64,000 nucleotides of DNA from Coriobacteriaceae bacterium (GCA_025757745.1 CP107217.1:1-64000), one strand, 5' to 3'. Shown: positions 42,358 through 52,575, numbered from the stretch's first letter. The notes: a model not told the origin generated them from the sequence alone. Numbers and translations are program-made.

Positions 42358-45300
42358 CTACGAACGACGAATGACCTCGGTCACGACCTCGGACACCGTA
42401 GCGATATTTGTCGGATTGACGTTGCACGGCAGATCGTCCTCGGTGTGAGCGCACGCCAGACGTGGACCGTCGACGCCGGCAATGGTAAGGGCGCGTCGGC
42501 TTGCCTCGAGCGCAGCATAGGCATCGGTCTTGGCATAGGGCATCTCAAATGCACCGCAATCGACATGGAACGATTTGCACACCTTGTTGACCAAGTTCAT
42601 GATGCGTCGGTCACCCTTGAGCAACTGCTGCTCGCCCTCGACCGTCACGACCGAAAGCCTACCGGCACCAATGGACTCAAGGTTGATAAAGAACACGCCG
42701 CGGAGCTTGTCGCGATGCGCGGCCAGGAACTCCTTCATGCCGGCGCCGTCACAATCGGAAGCGCCTGTAGCCACAAACCAGATGTCGTGGCCAAGCAGCT
42801 CGTCATCACCCATGGAGGCAACGGCAGCAAGCATATCCTCGGCGGAAGCTCCATCGGAAGACGCGGCGCCACCCTTCCAGCCGTCGTCGTCATCTTCGAA
42901 GTTATCCCACGAGCCGATACCGCGACCAGACTTCTTGGCGTCGTAATCATCCTCGACGCCAAGCCAATCGCTCATGCTGTCCTGCTCGTTTTTCTTTTTG
43001 CGACCGAACAGACCGCCCAAGCCGCGCTTTTGCGGTTTGGCGGCGGGGGCGGCAGGAGCCGAGATAGTCTCAAGCGGCTGAACATCCGAGGTGACCGGCA
43101 TGGGGGGAACAACCGGAGCCGATGTGGGCTCGGGACCCTGTGCCGTCGCGAAGGGATCGTTGACCTGAGCCGAAGGGTCGGGAAGGTCGAACAGCGAGGT
43201 GCGCGAGGCGACATTGGCCTGCTGCATCGAAGGCATCGAGGGATCGGGGACCGAGGCCAGCGGAGACGCAGAGGGCATGGGGGCCGGCGCGGATGCCGGG
43301 TCGGGAACGTTCATGTTCGGGCGCGGCGACGCCTGAGACGAGATTTGAGCCATCAGAGCATCGACCGTCTCGGCCTGCGACGGAGCAGCATTGGCAACCG
43401 TGGCGCCGGGATCACTCGGCGCGGGCATGGTGAAGATCTGCGTAGAGTAGGGCCTCGACTCATCCGCCTGCGGAGCTTCGGGGGCCACGGGCTCAGGCTC
43501 TTGCTCGGAGCTGTCCGCAGCGACCTGTTCCGCCACAGATTGATCCTCGACCGTATCGGGCGCAGCGGGCTCGTCCTCGACAGGAGCGGAAAGGGGCTCG
43601 GCGATAGCGGTGCCCTGCTTCTCAAACGTCATCGTGGCATCAAACGACACAGTGCTGTCGACCGGCTGTTGGGTTTCGAAAGTCGCCGTCTCCCCGGCAA
43701 CATCCGCAGGCGAAGGCTGCGGCGCCTCGAAAGACGTCGTGGCGTCGGCAACATCAACAGATACCGGCTGCTCGGCGTCGTTTTGCTCAAATTCCTGTGC
43801 CGCGCGCTCGCGCTCGGCCTCGGCCGCCTGTTGCTGGGCTGCAGCCTCGCGCTCGGCTGCCTCGCGGGCAGCGGCGCGCTTTTCCTCAAAGTCGTCAACG
43901 AGTTTCTTGCCCTTTTCGAATGCCCCCTTAAAGAAATGGGAGGCGCTGGCACCGATCGAAGAAAACGCGGAAGCGATATCGGCATGGGGCGTCGTCACCG
44001 GAAGCTCGGCAGAAAAATCGGTGTCGCTCTCGTAGGACACACGCTGCGGATACGCATCGTAGTCGTCCTCGGTATTATCGAGCTCCTCGGGCGCCGGGGC
44101 AGGCGCCATGACGTCCAGACCGGCTGCGGAATCGATAGCAGTCTCCGCATCGGCTTCCGTCTCGACGGCATTGGCCTCATCGGGCTGCGCAGCCACGACC
44201 GGATCGGGCTGGGGCGCGGGCTCGAACGTCGGCTCCTCGCCCTCTTCGTAATCGAGCGTACAGGACTCGGGAAGCATTCCCAGGGCACGGATGGCATCCG
44301 AGCCAAACCGGATGTTGCCGGCGGCATTGCGATAAAGCTTGGGCTCGGGCTCGGCCTGCTCGGCCGCGGCAGGCTCCTCTGCCGACTCGGCAGCGGACTC
44401 GTCTGCAACGGGCTCCTCGGCCGGAATATCTTGGACCTGGGACTCGGGTGCAATGACGCCAATCAGGGTCTCGTCGGCAGAAGCACCTTCGAATCCATCG
44501 ATTTGCTCATCAAAAGCCTCGCCCTGCTCACCCTCGGGAGCGACCGGCTGGCCATACTCATCCTCGGTATAGGCAGGCTCTTCGTACTCGATGGTATTGC
44601 CGTAATCGTTTTGCTGCTGGGCCGCGGCGTACTCGGCTGCCGCGCGCGCCATCTCCTCGGCGCGACGCTTCTGCTCGCCAAAATACGTGTCAAACGGAAT
44701 ATCGTCAGGGAACTCGTTCTCACCCTGATAGGGGGCGACGTTATCCATGACACCCAGCATGGCGGCAACAGAGGACTTGTTGCAAACCGAGCCGGACGTG
44801 TAGGGAAGGACAAAACGATTGGAAATGATATTGGCGGCATTGGCGAGCGCCACGAGGGAGGCAAGGATCGCGACAATCCACAGCAGGACCTTCAACGCGC
44901 CGGGAAGCGGCAAGATGCGCAGGATGGCAATAGCCGCGGGAGCAATCGTGGCAATCGGGAGCAATTTGGCGATCAGCGCTCGGTACGGCGCATAGGGCTC
45001 GCGAGCGAGCAGTTCGGCGCGCGGGGAGTCATAGTGCGCGACGACGACAACCGGGCGATTGCGCGGAGAGGCAAGCGGGCCCGACGCCTTGTGGTAGGCG
45101 ATGACGTTTTGGCTCACGCCCGTCTTGCCCAGGCGCGAGATCACGGGACGCCCGGTTCTCTCGAGCACATAGAGCACGGCTCCGACAATGGCCAACAGGG
45201 TGCCGACTAAGCCGATACCGCCACCGATGCCCATAAGCAGGGCACCGGCGAATGCCAGAATGCCCGTAACGGCAAACGCCATCCTGCTCGGCGCGGGAGC

Positions 45301-45447
45301 ATTAAACTCCTGCACCTCGGGATCAAAGCCGTGGTTGCGGAAAATTTGAGCGATATCTTCGGCAGCCAAGCGCTCTTCTTCGCTGCACGCCGGCGTGATG
45401 CCAGTGTTCTGCAACAGGTGGTTAATATAGTTCTGGGTGTTCGCCAT
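42358..45447 (-). CDS. Membrane protein with a degenerate M28-peptidase fold and a long disordered insert
   Basis: A 1029-residue protein. Residues 1-55 and 105-140 match the N-terminal part of M28 aminopeptidases (VVVVAHYDSPRAE, His138/Asp140). Four membrane helices lie at about 56-93 and 158-205. The next M28 motif, normally with a metal-binding Asp, reads GSVCNKSSVAAML, with Cys where Asp is expected. About 640 Pro/Ala/Glu/Ser-rich residues follow, and then the C-terminal half resumes (GHDIWFVATGASDCDGAG, FINLESIGAG, ACAHTEDDLP). The usual Glu-Glu pair is missing. It may be inactive or use a changed metal site. The start at 45447 has GGAG at six bases; a longer frame to 45597 lacks support. 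Confidence 0.75.
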   Translation of the reverse strand: MANTQNYINHLLQNTGITPACSEEERLAAEDIAQIFRNHGFDPEVQEFNAPAPSRMAFAVTGILAFAGALLMGIGGGIGLVGTLLAIVGAVLYVLERTGRPVISRLGKTGVSQNVIAYHKASGPLASPRNRPVVVVAHYDSPRAELLAREPYAPYRALIAKLLPIATIAPAAIAILRILPLPGALKVLLWIVAILASLVALANAANIISNRFVLPYTSGSVCNKSSVAAMLGVMDNVAPYQGENEFPDDIPFDTYFGEQKRRAEEMARAAAEYAAAQQQNDYGNTIEYEEPAYTEDEYGQPVAPEGEQGEAFDEQIDGFEGASADETLIGVIAPESQVQDIPAEEPVADESAAESAEEPAAAEQAEPEPKLYRNAAGNIRFGSDAIRALGMLPESCTLDYEEGEEPTFEPAPQPDPVVAAQPDEANAVETEADAETAIDSAAGLDVMAPAPAPEELDNTEDDYDAYPQRVSYESDTDFSAELPVTTPHADIASAFSSIGASASHFFKGAFEKGKKLVDDFEEKRAAAREAAEREAAAQQQAAEAERERAAQEFEQNDAEQPVSVDVADATTSFEAPQPSPADVAGETATFETQQPVDSTVSFDATMTFEKQGTAIAEPLSAPVEDEPAAPDTVEDQSVAEQVAADSSEQEPEPVAPEAPQADESRPYSTQIFTMPAPSDPGATVANAAPSQAETVDALMAQISSQASPRPNMNVPDPASAPAPMPSASPLASVPDPSMPSMQQANVASRTSLFDLPDPSAQVNDPFATAQGPEPTSAPVVPPMPVTSDVQPLETISAPAAPAAKPQKRGLGGLFGRKKKNEQDSMSDWLGVEDDYDAKKSGRGIGSWDNFEDDDDGWKGGAASSDGASAEDMLAAVASMGDDELLGHDIWFVATGASDCDGAGMKEFLAAHRDKLRGVFFINLESIGAGRLSVVTVEGEQQLLKGDRRIMNLVNKVCKSFHVDCGAFEMPYAKTDAYAALEASRRALTIAGVDGPRLACAHTEDDLPCNVNPTNIATVSEVVTEVIRRS

Positions 45448-45644
45448 ATGCGCTCCACATCCATAATCCGACAAATAGGCCCAATGTATGCACATTAGAA
45501 CCGTATATAGTCGAAAGTATACCCCGAGCGGGCGCAAACGGCCGAATTCTGGGCATCTTAACGCCCCAAGCGGACAAGGATATAGCCTAATCTCCATATC
45601 GGACTAAAATCATGGCATCAAACACCTTCCCATGCGAGGATTCT

Positions 45645-46667
45645 ATGACGGCAAGCGATACAACCGTAACGAATAAAAATGGGGTGCCGGAACCCGGTTT
45701 CGACAAGACCGCCCAGCGCATCCTCAATCTGTTCTTTGTCCTCAACAGCTCTCCCGAGCCATTGACCACAGAGCAAATTGTCCTGGATTCCGATCTTGGC
45801 TATGGGTCGGGCAATATCGACTCGGACAAGCGCAAGTTTCGCCGCGATCGCGAAAAACTCCTCGAACGCGGAATCACGATCAAGGAAGTTCGCGCAGCAG
45901 GCGCCCAAGAAACCGAAGAAAGCGCGTGGACCATCGATCGCGAGCACACGTTTGCGGCCGGTGGCCTCATCACCGCAGACGACGCGGACATCTTGCTCGA
46001 CGCTATCGACCAGACCCTTGCGACCGGTTCGGCCGCGTTTGCCACGCCGCTTGCAGACATACGCTCCAAGATCGCCTACCTCACCGGCGCATCGACCGCA
46101 GAAGAGCCTCCCGCCCGTCGCTTACCCGCCGTCGATGCGGTGTGGAGCGCTTTCGCCGAACGCTGCGCACTGCGCTTTTTGTATCAAAACGGGCACGGGG
46201 AGCAAAAAGAGCGCACCGTCTGCGTATACGGCATGTTTGAGCACGAGGGTGTGGCGTATTTTTGCGGACTCGACAACGCCACCGATGAAATCAGGACGTT
46301 TCGCTGCGACCGTATCGTTCGCGCATGGCGCCCCTCGAAGGCCTACTCCATCCCCGCCGACTTTAACCTGAACGATCGCCTGTTCTTCGAGTTTGATTTT
46401 GCCGATTGCAAGCCCGTTATGGCGACCTTTTCGTTTGCCCCACAAGCCCAGGCCGACATGGTCAGCGGCCTAACGCGCGGTCGCGGGGAGCTCACGCACA
46501 CCGAAGAGGGTTGGACCTGGACCGTCGGCGTGCGCGACCTTAATGCCGCTGCCTCGTTTTGTATGGAGCACGCCATGGACGGCATGAGACCCGTTGCCCC
46601 CGATGCACTTAAACTGGCGTGGAACCACCTCATCGAAAGGACGGTGCACGAGCATGCCCGTGCGTAA
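45645..46667 (+). CDS. WYL-domain transcriptional regulator (first of a pair)
   Basis: A 340-residue protein with an N-terminal helix-turn-helix region (LNLFFVLNSSPEPLTTEQIV, then DKRKFRRDREKLLERGI) and a central WYL domain (about 180-260, with ALRFLYQNGHGEQKERTVCVY), the fold that binds nucleic acids or nucleotides in PafB/PafC-type regulators. The start at 45645, with GAGGA five bases upstream, was chosen over ATG 45612. It overlaps the next WYL gene by 14 bases, and the tandem layout mirrors pafB-pafC, which form a DNA-damage regulator in other actinobacteria. The function here is inferred. Confidence 0.82.
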   Translation: MTASDTTVTNKNGVPEPGFDKTAQRILNLFFVLNSSPEPLTTEQIVLDSDLGYGSGNIDSDKRKFRRDREKLLERGITIKEVRAAGAQETEESAWTIDREHTFAAGGLITADDADILLDAIDQTLATGSAAFATPLADIRSKIAYLTGASTAEEPPARRLPAVDAVWSAFAERCALRFLYQNGHGEQKERTVCVYGMFEHEGVAYFCGLDNATDEIRTFRCDRIVRAWRPSKAYSIPADFNLNDRLFFEFDFADCKPVMATFSFAPQAQADMVSGLTRGRGELTHTEEGWTWTVGVRDLNAAASFCMEHAMDGMRPVAPDALKLAWNHLIERTVHEHARA

Positions 46668-47571
46668 ACTCACCAGCGAGCAAAGGCTCTCGCGTGCGAT
46701 TGACATCATGGAGGCCCTCTACGCTGCCGGTGAGACCGGTATGACACGAGGGGATATCTGCAGCCGTTTTGATATCACGGGTGCGGCGCTCGACGAAATT
46801 ATCGATATCGTCTCGACCCTCGCTGACCGTGAGTCGGGCGCACGCATCATCTGCGAGCGCCACGGCGAGTGCATCATCCTGACAGGCGATGCGGGGCGTG
46901 TGCTGCCCTTGCGCCTAAGTGCCGCCGAAGGTGCCGTGCTCAACCACGAACTCGAATCGATGGGAATCGACTCTCGGGCAGCAGAGCGTATCCGACACGC
47001 CCTCCTACCCGAGAAACTCGGCTACAACCAGCGCGTCGTCGATACCGTTGCCCGAGGATCGCACTGGCAACAGCTGAACTGCGCGATTCAAGACGGCGTT
47101 CGATGCCGCATCATCTACCGTTCGATGGACGACACACGGCCGCGTGAGCGTCTCATCGACCCCCTGCGCATCGCGACGCATGGCGACCAAACCTATCTGA
47201 TTGCCTGGGATGTCGAAGTCGACGAGCAGCGCTCCTACCGCATGGACAAAATCGAAGGCCTTACCCTTACCGACGATTCCGTGGAGCGCCACGCGCCCGC
47301 GTCCTTGTCCCTCCACGAATCCCTTTCCCAAGCGGAGCAGAGCGCAAAACTCCTCATGCCGCTCGACATGGCAGAGCGCCTAGACTGGGCCGGCATCATG
47401 TCGATTGAGCCAAACGGGGCAGACATGGCGACGGTGACCGTGCGTTATGGGTCAGAGCATTGGCTGTTCTGCCAGGTAATCGCAGCGGGCGGAGCCATCC
47501 GCATACTGGATGACCCCGCCCAGGCATTGCGTCTATGCGATATGGCGAAGAGCCTGACCTGCCCGCTTTAA
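46654..47571 (+). CDS. WYL-domain transcriptional regulator (second of a pair)
   Basis: A 305-residue paralogue of the preceding gene. The N-terminal winged-helix part (LSRAIDIMEALYAAGETGMT, DICSRFDITGAALDEII) is followed by a middle helical region and a WYL domain (VRCRIIYRSMDDTRPRERLI, QTYLIAWDVEVDEQRSYRMD). The start at 46654 sits inside the upstream gene, and its stop overlaps the end of the convergent dinG gene by four bases. It probably forms a heterodimer with its neighbour. Confidence 0.82.
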   Translation: MPVRKLTSEQRLSRAIDIMEALYAAGETGMTRGDICSRFDITGAALDEIIDIVSTLADRESGARIICERHGECIILTGDAGRVLPLRLSAAEGAVLNHELESMGIDSRAAERIRHALLPEKLGYNQRVVDTVARGSHWQQLNCAIQDGVRCRIIYRSMDDTRPRERLIDPLRIATHGDQTYLIAWDVEVDEQRSYRMDKIEGLTLTDDSVERHAPASLSLHESLSQAEQSAKLLMPLDMAERLDWAGIMSIEPNGADMATVTVRYGSEHWLFCQVIAAGGAIRILDDPAQALRLCDMAKSLTCPL

Positions 47572-50462
47572 CGGCGTCGCTCGTGGCGTGCACGCCACAG
47601 CTGCAAATAATGACCGATCTGTGCCGACTCGATACGCTGGTAGGAAGTCGTGGGCAGCGACGTCAAGAACTTCTTGCCGTAGCCCTTTGTCACCAAGCGC
47701 GGATCTGCCAAGATGAGCACACCGCAATCAGTCGACGAGCGGATGAGACGGCCGGCGGCTTGCTTGACTTCGAGCACCGCCTCGGGCAGCGAGTAGCGCG
47801 CCCAGGCGCGGTCTTCGCGCAGGTTGCGCTCACACGAAAGAGGATCCGTGGGGCTCGAGAACGGCAGCTTGGGGATAATGACGCAACGCAGTGTCTCGCC
47901 GCTGGCGTCAAAGCCCTCCCAAAAGGCCTTGAGCGCAAAGAGCGATGAGGTCGGCTCGTTGATAAACCGATCGCGCAGGCGACGCGGGGACGAGTTGCGC
48001 TGCTGGCAATTGAGCTCCAGGCCCGCTCGCGCCAATTTGGGCTCGACACGGGCATACAGGTCCTCCATGTCGCGCCTGTTAGTGAAGAGCGTGAGCACCG
48101 ATCCACCCATGGCGAGATGGGCATCGACCAGCACACGCTCGAGCGCCGACAGATAGTGCTCGCGATCGCGCGGATCGGGAATGTCCCCCGCCACGACCAC
48201 GGCCATATTCGAGTCAAAGTCATAGCTCGAATCCAGGTGCAGCGATGAGGATGTCGACTCACCGATGCGATCGAGGCCGACAGCATGGTTGAAATGCTCA
48301 AAGCTCTTGGACACCGTCATGGTCGCCGAAGCGAAGATGGCCGTGTGCACTTCGGGCAGCCACTCGTTCGCCAAGGCCTCGCCGATATCGATGCGCTCGG
48401 CGGTCATAGACTCCCCGCCCGCGCGCAGCCGACGGTTCACCTGCAGCGAGTACACATAGTGCTCATCCGTACCCTCAATGATGAGTTTGAGGTTCTCGTC
48501 CAGCTCGTGCAGACGGCGCGAAATGTCGCCTAGGTCGACAACGACCTCGGGCTTATCGGCGGCGACGGTCTGCACCAGCGCGTCTACGCTTTTATCCGCC
48601 TGGTCCAGCGCATCAATTGCGGTATGGGCCGACTGCAAAAAATCGTGCCAGTCATCCGACTCGCGCAGCTCGGGGCCAATCCACAGATTCGCGTTATCGT
48701 AGCTCCCACGGGCGCGACGGCCGAGCTCGCGCACACCATCGAACACATCGGCAATCGCCATGCTCGCGCGGGCAACCGTCGACGTCGCTTTGGCGGTGAG
48801 TCCCAGGTAGAGCGTGGAGCCCTCGGAAGTGGCCAGGTCACGGGAAACTTGACTCAGCGCGCCGGCACTCGACCCACCCAAGCGCTCAAACAGCACGCGC
48901 GACTCATCTGCCGAAACCACGCGCGCCCATTGGCGACGGGCCTCGCGCTCGATGGAATGGGCCTCGTCGACCACCCAGTGACGAATCGGGGGCAAAATCC
49001 TCCCCTCGGCGGCCACGTTGCGGAACAACAGAGAATGGTTGGTGACCACCACGTCGGCATGTGCCGCACGACGGCGCGCCCCGTGGACCAGGCATTTGTC
49101 AGGGAAGAACGGACACAGACGACGAGCACACTCGCGCGAAGCCGTCGTAAAGTCGGGACGGTTGACGCTGCGCCAGCGAATGCCGAGCGAATCGAGGTCG
49201 CCATCGGCAGATTGGCACACATACGCCATGATTACCGCAACCGCCGTGAGCGTGTCAGCAGGATCGCGCTTGGTGGTGATCTCAACCTGACCACGGCTCA
49301 TGCGCTCGAGCTTGCGTAGACACGGATAGTGGTCATAGCCCTTGAGTGCACAAAACGACAGGCCCCCGTCCAGCTGTTCGGCGAGCTTTGGCAGCTCATG
49401 GTACATAAGCTGGTCGGCAAGATTATTCGATTTGGTCGCGATACCAACCGTGATGTTGTTGCGGCGTGCGGCCTCGGCAAAAGGCACCAGGTAAGCCATC
49501 GATTTGCCGACGCCCGTCCCCGCCTCAATCACGCGATGCGTTCCCGTAACGAGCGCGTCACGGACCTCGAGCGCCATCGCGATTTGCTCATCGCGCGGCT
49601 CGTACGTGGGATACATGCGATTGACTAGGCCACCGGGGGCATAATCCGCCTCGATCTCTTCACGGCTCGGCATCTTAAGGACCGGCAACTCGTCCGCATC
49701 AACGCGATCGTCTGCACGATCGGCCTTGAGCACGTCAGCACGAGCGGCGCTGAGCGAAAATATCGAACCCGGGTTCTGGCCGGCCAAAAAAGAAAAAATG
49801 GGGCGATAGGACCAAGGCACGTCCGCGTGCATGTCCGCCAAGCGCGCCATAAGGCCCGAAGGCAGGTCGGTAAGCGCAACCAACAGCACGCGCCACACAC
49901 CGCACAGGGCATCAACGTCTGCGTTCGCGCGATGCGACACCGAATCGCACCCAAACAAGTCGGCCATAAAAGACAGCTTGTGCGAGGCCAAGCGCGGAAG
50001 TGCGATGCGCGACAGTGCCAGCGAATCGATCCAGATGTCGCTGACGTTGACACCGCCCTTGACCGACTCGATAAACGAACGGTCGAAGGTGGCGTTATGC
50101 GCAATCACCGGGCAGCCGCCGACAAAATCGGCGAGAGCGGCCACGGCATCGACGGCCGATGGGGCATCCACCACATCGGCGTTTGTAATGCTCGTGAGTT
50201 CGGTAATCTCGGCGGGAATCAGCTGCTTGGGGTGCACGAAGGTATCGAACCGGTCGACGATCTCGCGGCCCGAAAGACGGGCAGCCGAGATCTCAATCAG
50301 TTCATTGTCCTGCACCGAAAGACCCGTGGTTTCGGTATCGAGGACGATAACATCTTCCTCGATGAGACCAAACGATTGGGTTTTGGCACGCTCGGCAAGC
50401 GTGGCATAGGAATCGATGACAAACTGCGGCGTTCCCGACGAAACAGCGTCCTCGATTAGCAT
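47568..50462 (-). CDS. dinG: DinG-type helicase fused to a DnaQ-like exonuclease domain
   Basis: A 964-residue enzyme. An N-terminal 3'-5' exonuclease domain (about 30-195) has ExoI VLDTETTGLS, ExoII IAHNATFDRS and ExoIII HRANADVDAL. The XPD-like superfamily 2 helicase has Walker A EAGTGVGKS and DEAH box WVVDEAHSIE. Cysteines that may hold an Fe-S cluster lie in ECARRLCPFFPDKCLVHGAR and KGYDHYPCLRK, and motif VI is near VKQAAGRLIRSS. Family members unwind R-loops and forked DNA. The start overlaps the ddl stop by seven bases, so it is translated after ddl. Confidence 0.92.
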   Translation of the reverse strand: MLIEDAVSSGTPQFVIDSYATLAERAKTQSFGLIEEDVIVLDTETTGLSVQDNELIEISAARLSGREIVDRFDTFVHPKQLIPAEITELTSITNADVVDAPSAVDAVAALADFVGGCPVIAHNATFDRSFIESVKGGVNVSDIWIDSLALSRIALPRLASHKLSFMADLFGCDSVSHRANADVDALCGVWRVLLVALTDLPSGLMARLADMHADVPWSYRPIFSFLAGQNPGSIFSLSAARADVLKADRADDRVDADELPVLKMPSREEIEADYAPGGLVNRMYPTYEPRDEQIAMALEVRDALVTGTHRVIEAGTGVGKSMAYLVPFAEAARRNNITVGIATKSNNLADQLMYHELPKLAEQLDGGLSFCALKGYDHYPCLRKLERMSRGQVEITTKRDPADTLTAVAVIMAYVCQSADGDLDSLGIRWRSVNRPDFTTASRECARRLCPFFPDKCLVHGARRRAAHADVVVTNHSLLFRNVAAEGRILPPIRHWVVDEAHSIEREARRQWARVVSADESRVLFERLGGSSAGALSQVSRDLATSEGSTLYLGLTAKATSTVARASMAIADVFDGVRELGRRARGSYDNANLWIGPELRESDDWHDFLQSAHTAIDALDQADKSVDALVQTVAADKPEVVVDLGDISRRLHELDENLKLIIEGTDEHYVYSLQVNRRLRAGGESMTAERIDIGEALANEWLPEVHTAIFASATMTVSKSFEHFNHAVGLDRIGESTSSSLHLDSSYDFDSNMAVVVAGDIPDPRDREHYLSALERVLVDAHLAMGGSVLTLFTNRRDMEDLYARVEPKLARAGLELNCQQRNSSPRRLRDRFINEPTSSLFALKAFWEGFDASGETLRCVIIPKLPFSSPTDPLSCERNLREDRAWARYSLPEAVLEVKQAAGRLIRSSTDCGVLILADPRLVTKGYGKKFLTSLPTTSYQRIESAQIGHYLQLWRARHERRR

Positions 50463-51421
50463 GCAACGCCCGCTCGACGAAGTCCCATACGAATCAGACT
50501 GTCACAGACCTGTGGGAACGTCATGTCATCGGTGTGGCGAATCTCATCCGGATACAGCGACGTATCGGTCATGCCGGGAATCGTGTTGGTCTCGAGGATG
50601 ACGGGGCCATCCTCGCTCACGATAAAGTCGCTGCGTGAAATGCCCAGGCAGCCGAGTGCCTTATGGGCCGCGCAGGCAAGTTCCTGGGCACGTGCATAGT
50701 TTTCGGGGGAAATCTGCGCCGGAATGCGATGGATATCCGTGGGGTCCACATACTTCACGTCCAGATCGTAGAACTCGCAGTCCTCGGGCTTACGGATCTC
50801 AACAATCGGCAGGGCGCGCACGTCATCCTCGCCGTATACGCCGACGGTAATCTCGGTACCCTCGATGCACTTCTCGACCAGCACTTTGTCGCCGTACTCA
50901 AACGCCTTGGCGATTGCCGCGGGTAGCTCGGAGGGCTCATGGACCAGAGAGATGCCATAGCTGGAGCCGTTGACGGCGGGCTTTACAAAGCACCGCTCGC
51001 CACAAATCTCGACGATACGATCGATATCGACCTCGTCGCCCGCCTCAAGCGCCAGGCCGGGGGCAATGGGGATGCCCGCCTTGGCATACAGAAGCTTTGA
51101 AACCTCTTTATCGGCGCCACATGCGCTGGCGAGCACGCCTGACGCCGTGTAGGGGATACCCAGCGTCTCCATGGCCCCCTGCATGGCGCCATCCTCGCCG
51201 CCGGCGCCGTGCATGGCGATAAACGCCACGTCGAAGCCACCGGTCGCCATAGTCACCATAAAGTCATCGGCGGCGGTGTCGAGCAGCTCCACCGAGGTGT
51301 AGCCGGCCTCCTTCAGTGCCTCCACGACATTCTTTCCAGAATTGAGCGAAATCTCGCGTTCGGCGGAATGGCCGCCCGCCAAGACCGCTACGTGCATGTT
51401 CTCTAGGCTTTTACCCGGCAT
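50456..51421 (-). CDS. ddl: D-alanine-D-alanine ligase
   Basis: A 321-residue ATP-grasp ligase that makes the D-Ala-D-Ala end of peptidoglycan precursors. Visible features are VAVLAGGHSAEREISLNSG at the N-terminus, FIAMHGAGGEDGAMQG, the ATP-grasp core CFVKPAVNGSSYGISLV and VEKCIEGTEITVGVY, and the C-terminal metal/substrate motif VILETNTIPGMTDTSLYP. The start at 51421 has AGGAGGAG upstream. It is divergent from rlmN. Confidence 0.95.
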   Translation of the reverse strand: MPGKSLENMHVAVLAGGHSAEREISLNSGKNVVEALKEAGYTSVELLDTAADDFMVTMATGGFDVAFIAMHGAGGEDGAMQGAMETLGIPYTASGVLASACGADKEVSKLLYAKAGIPIAPGLALEAGDEVDIDRIVEICGERCFVKPAVNGSSYGISLVHEPSELPAAIAKAFEYGDKVLVEKCIEGTEITVGVYGEDDVRALPIVEIRKPEDCEFYDLDVKYVDPTDIHRIPAQISPENYARAQELACAAHKALGCLGISRSDFIVSEDGPVILETNTIPGMTDTSLYPDEIRHTDDMTFPQVCDSLIRMGLRRAGVAC

Positions 51422-51506
51422 GGGCAGACTCCTCCTCTATAATTCCTGCAGCTGATACCATATTGTAGCGATACCCTCTACGTTTCCCCAAAATCGAAAG
51501 GCTTCC

Positions 51507-52559
51507 ATGAATCCCAGGACTAAATCTCAAGACATTCGCGACTTGAGCCAAAACGATATTCGCGAACTTGTCGCCGAACTCGGCCAACCCGCTTTTCGCG
51601 CAAAGCAGCTCATCGAATGGGTTTTTGAGAAGAACGTTTGTTCGTTTGATGACATGACAAACCTTCCCAAGGCCTTCCGCGAGCAGCTGAAGGAGGCATT
51701 TGCCTTCGACACGCCGACCGAGCTCACCAAGCAGGTGTCTAAGGATGGCTCTCGTAAATACCTGCTCGAGTATCACGACGGCATCTCCGTCGAGACCGTC
51801 GGCATGCCTCGTCGCAACAAGCTGTCTGTCTGCGTATCTACCCAAGCGGGCTGTGGTATGGGCTGCGCTTTTTGCGCTACCGGCCTGAACGGCCTCAAGC
51901 GCTCACTGACCGCTCAGGAAATCGTTGACCAGGTACTCCACGTTTCCAACGACTTTGGTGAGCGCGCGACGAGCGTCGTGTTCATGGGCCAGGGTGAGCC
52001 TTTTGCCAACTATGACGAGGTCCTCAAAGCACTACGCATCCTTAATGACCCTGACGGAATCGGTATCGGAGCGCGTCATCTCACCGTCTCCACCAGCGGC
52101 GTTATTCCTGGTATCCGTAAGTTTGCCGACATTCCCGAGCAGTTCACGCTCGCCGTCTCGCTGCACTCCGCCATTCAATCCACCCGCAATAAACTCATGC
52201 CGGGCGTTAAGAAGTACACACTTCTGCGCCTTCACGAGGCCCTTCAGCTCTACACCGAAAAGACCGGCCGCCGTCCGACATACGAATACGCCATGATCGA
52301 GGGCGTCAATGACACAAACCCCGAGATGCAGGCACTCTGCGACTTCTGCGAGGGCACGCTGTGCCACGTCAACCTGATCCAGCTCAACGATATCGAGGGC
52401 AGCCCTCTCAAGCCGTCGCCGATCCATAAGGTTGAAGACCTTCAGCGTCGTCTTGAGTCCCGTGGTATTGAGACCACGATCCGCAACTCTCGAGGCAACG
52501 ATATCGACGCCGCTTGCGGCCAACTCAAACAGCGCTTCAAGGTCCAGAAGAACGTGTAG
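51507..52559 (+). CDS. rlmN: Dual-specificity 23S rRNA / tRNA adenine-C2 methyltransferase
   Basis: A 350-residue radical-SAM enzyme that methylates A2503 of 23S rRNA and A37 of some tRNAs. The radical-SAM cysteines are in QAGCGMGCAFCATGL (about residues 116-123). The SAM-binding region VVFMGQGEPFANYDEVLKA and the catalytic-region GVNDTNPEMQ are present, and the conserved C-terminal Cys region is IRNSRGNDIDAACGQL. Length is normal. AAAGG lies upstream of the start. Confidence 0.95.
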   Translation: MNPRTKSQDIRDLSQNDIRELVAELGQPAFRAKQLIEWVFEKNVCSFDDMTNLPKAFREQLKEAFAFDTPTELTKQVSKDGSRKYLLEYHDGISVETVGMPRRNKLSVCVSTQAGCGMGCAFCATGLNGLKRSLTAQEIVDQVLHVSNDFGERATSVVFMGQGEPFANYDEVLKALRILNDPDGIGIGARHLTVSTSGVIPGIRKFADIPEQFTLAVSLHSAIQSTRNKLMPGVKKYTLLRLHEALQLYTEKTGRRPTYEYAMIEGVNDTNPEMQALCDFCEGTLCHVNLIQLNDIEGSPLKPSPIHKVEDLQRRLESRGIETTIRNSRGNDIDAACGQLKQRFKVQKNV

Positions 52560-52575
52560 GGGAGAACAACCTAAA

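Noticed and set aside
42445..45210. A 921-codon plus-strand frame opposite the M28-like gene
   Set aside because: Its composition is Arg/Gly/Leu/His-rich as expected for the antisense of a GC-rich Ala/Glu/Pro gene. The minus frame has recognisable M28 and membrane segments.
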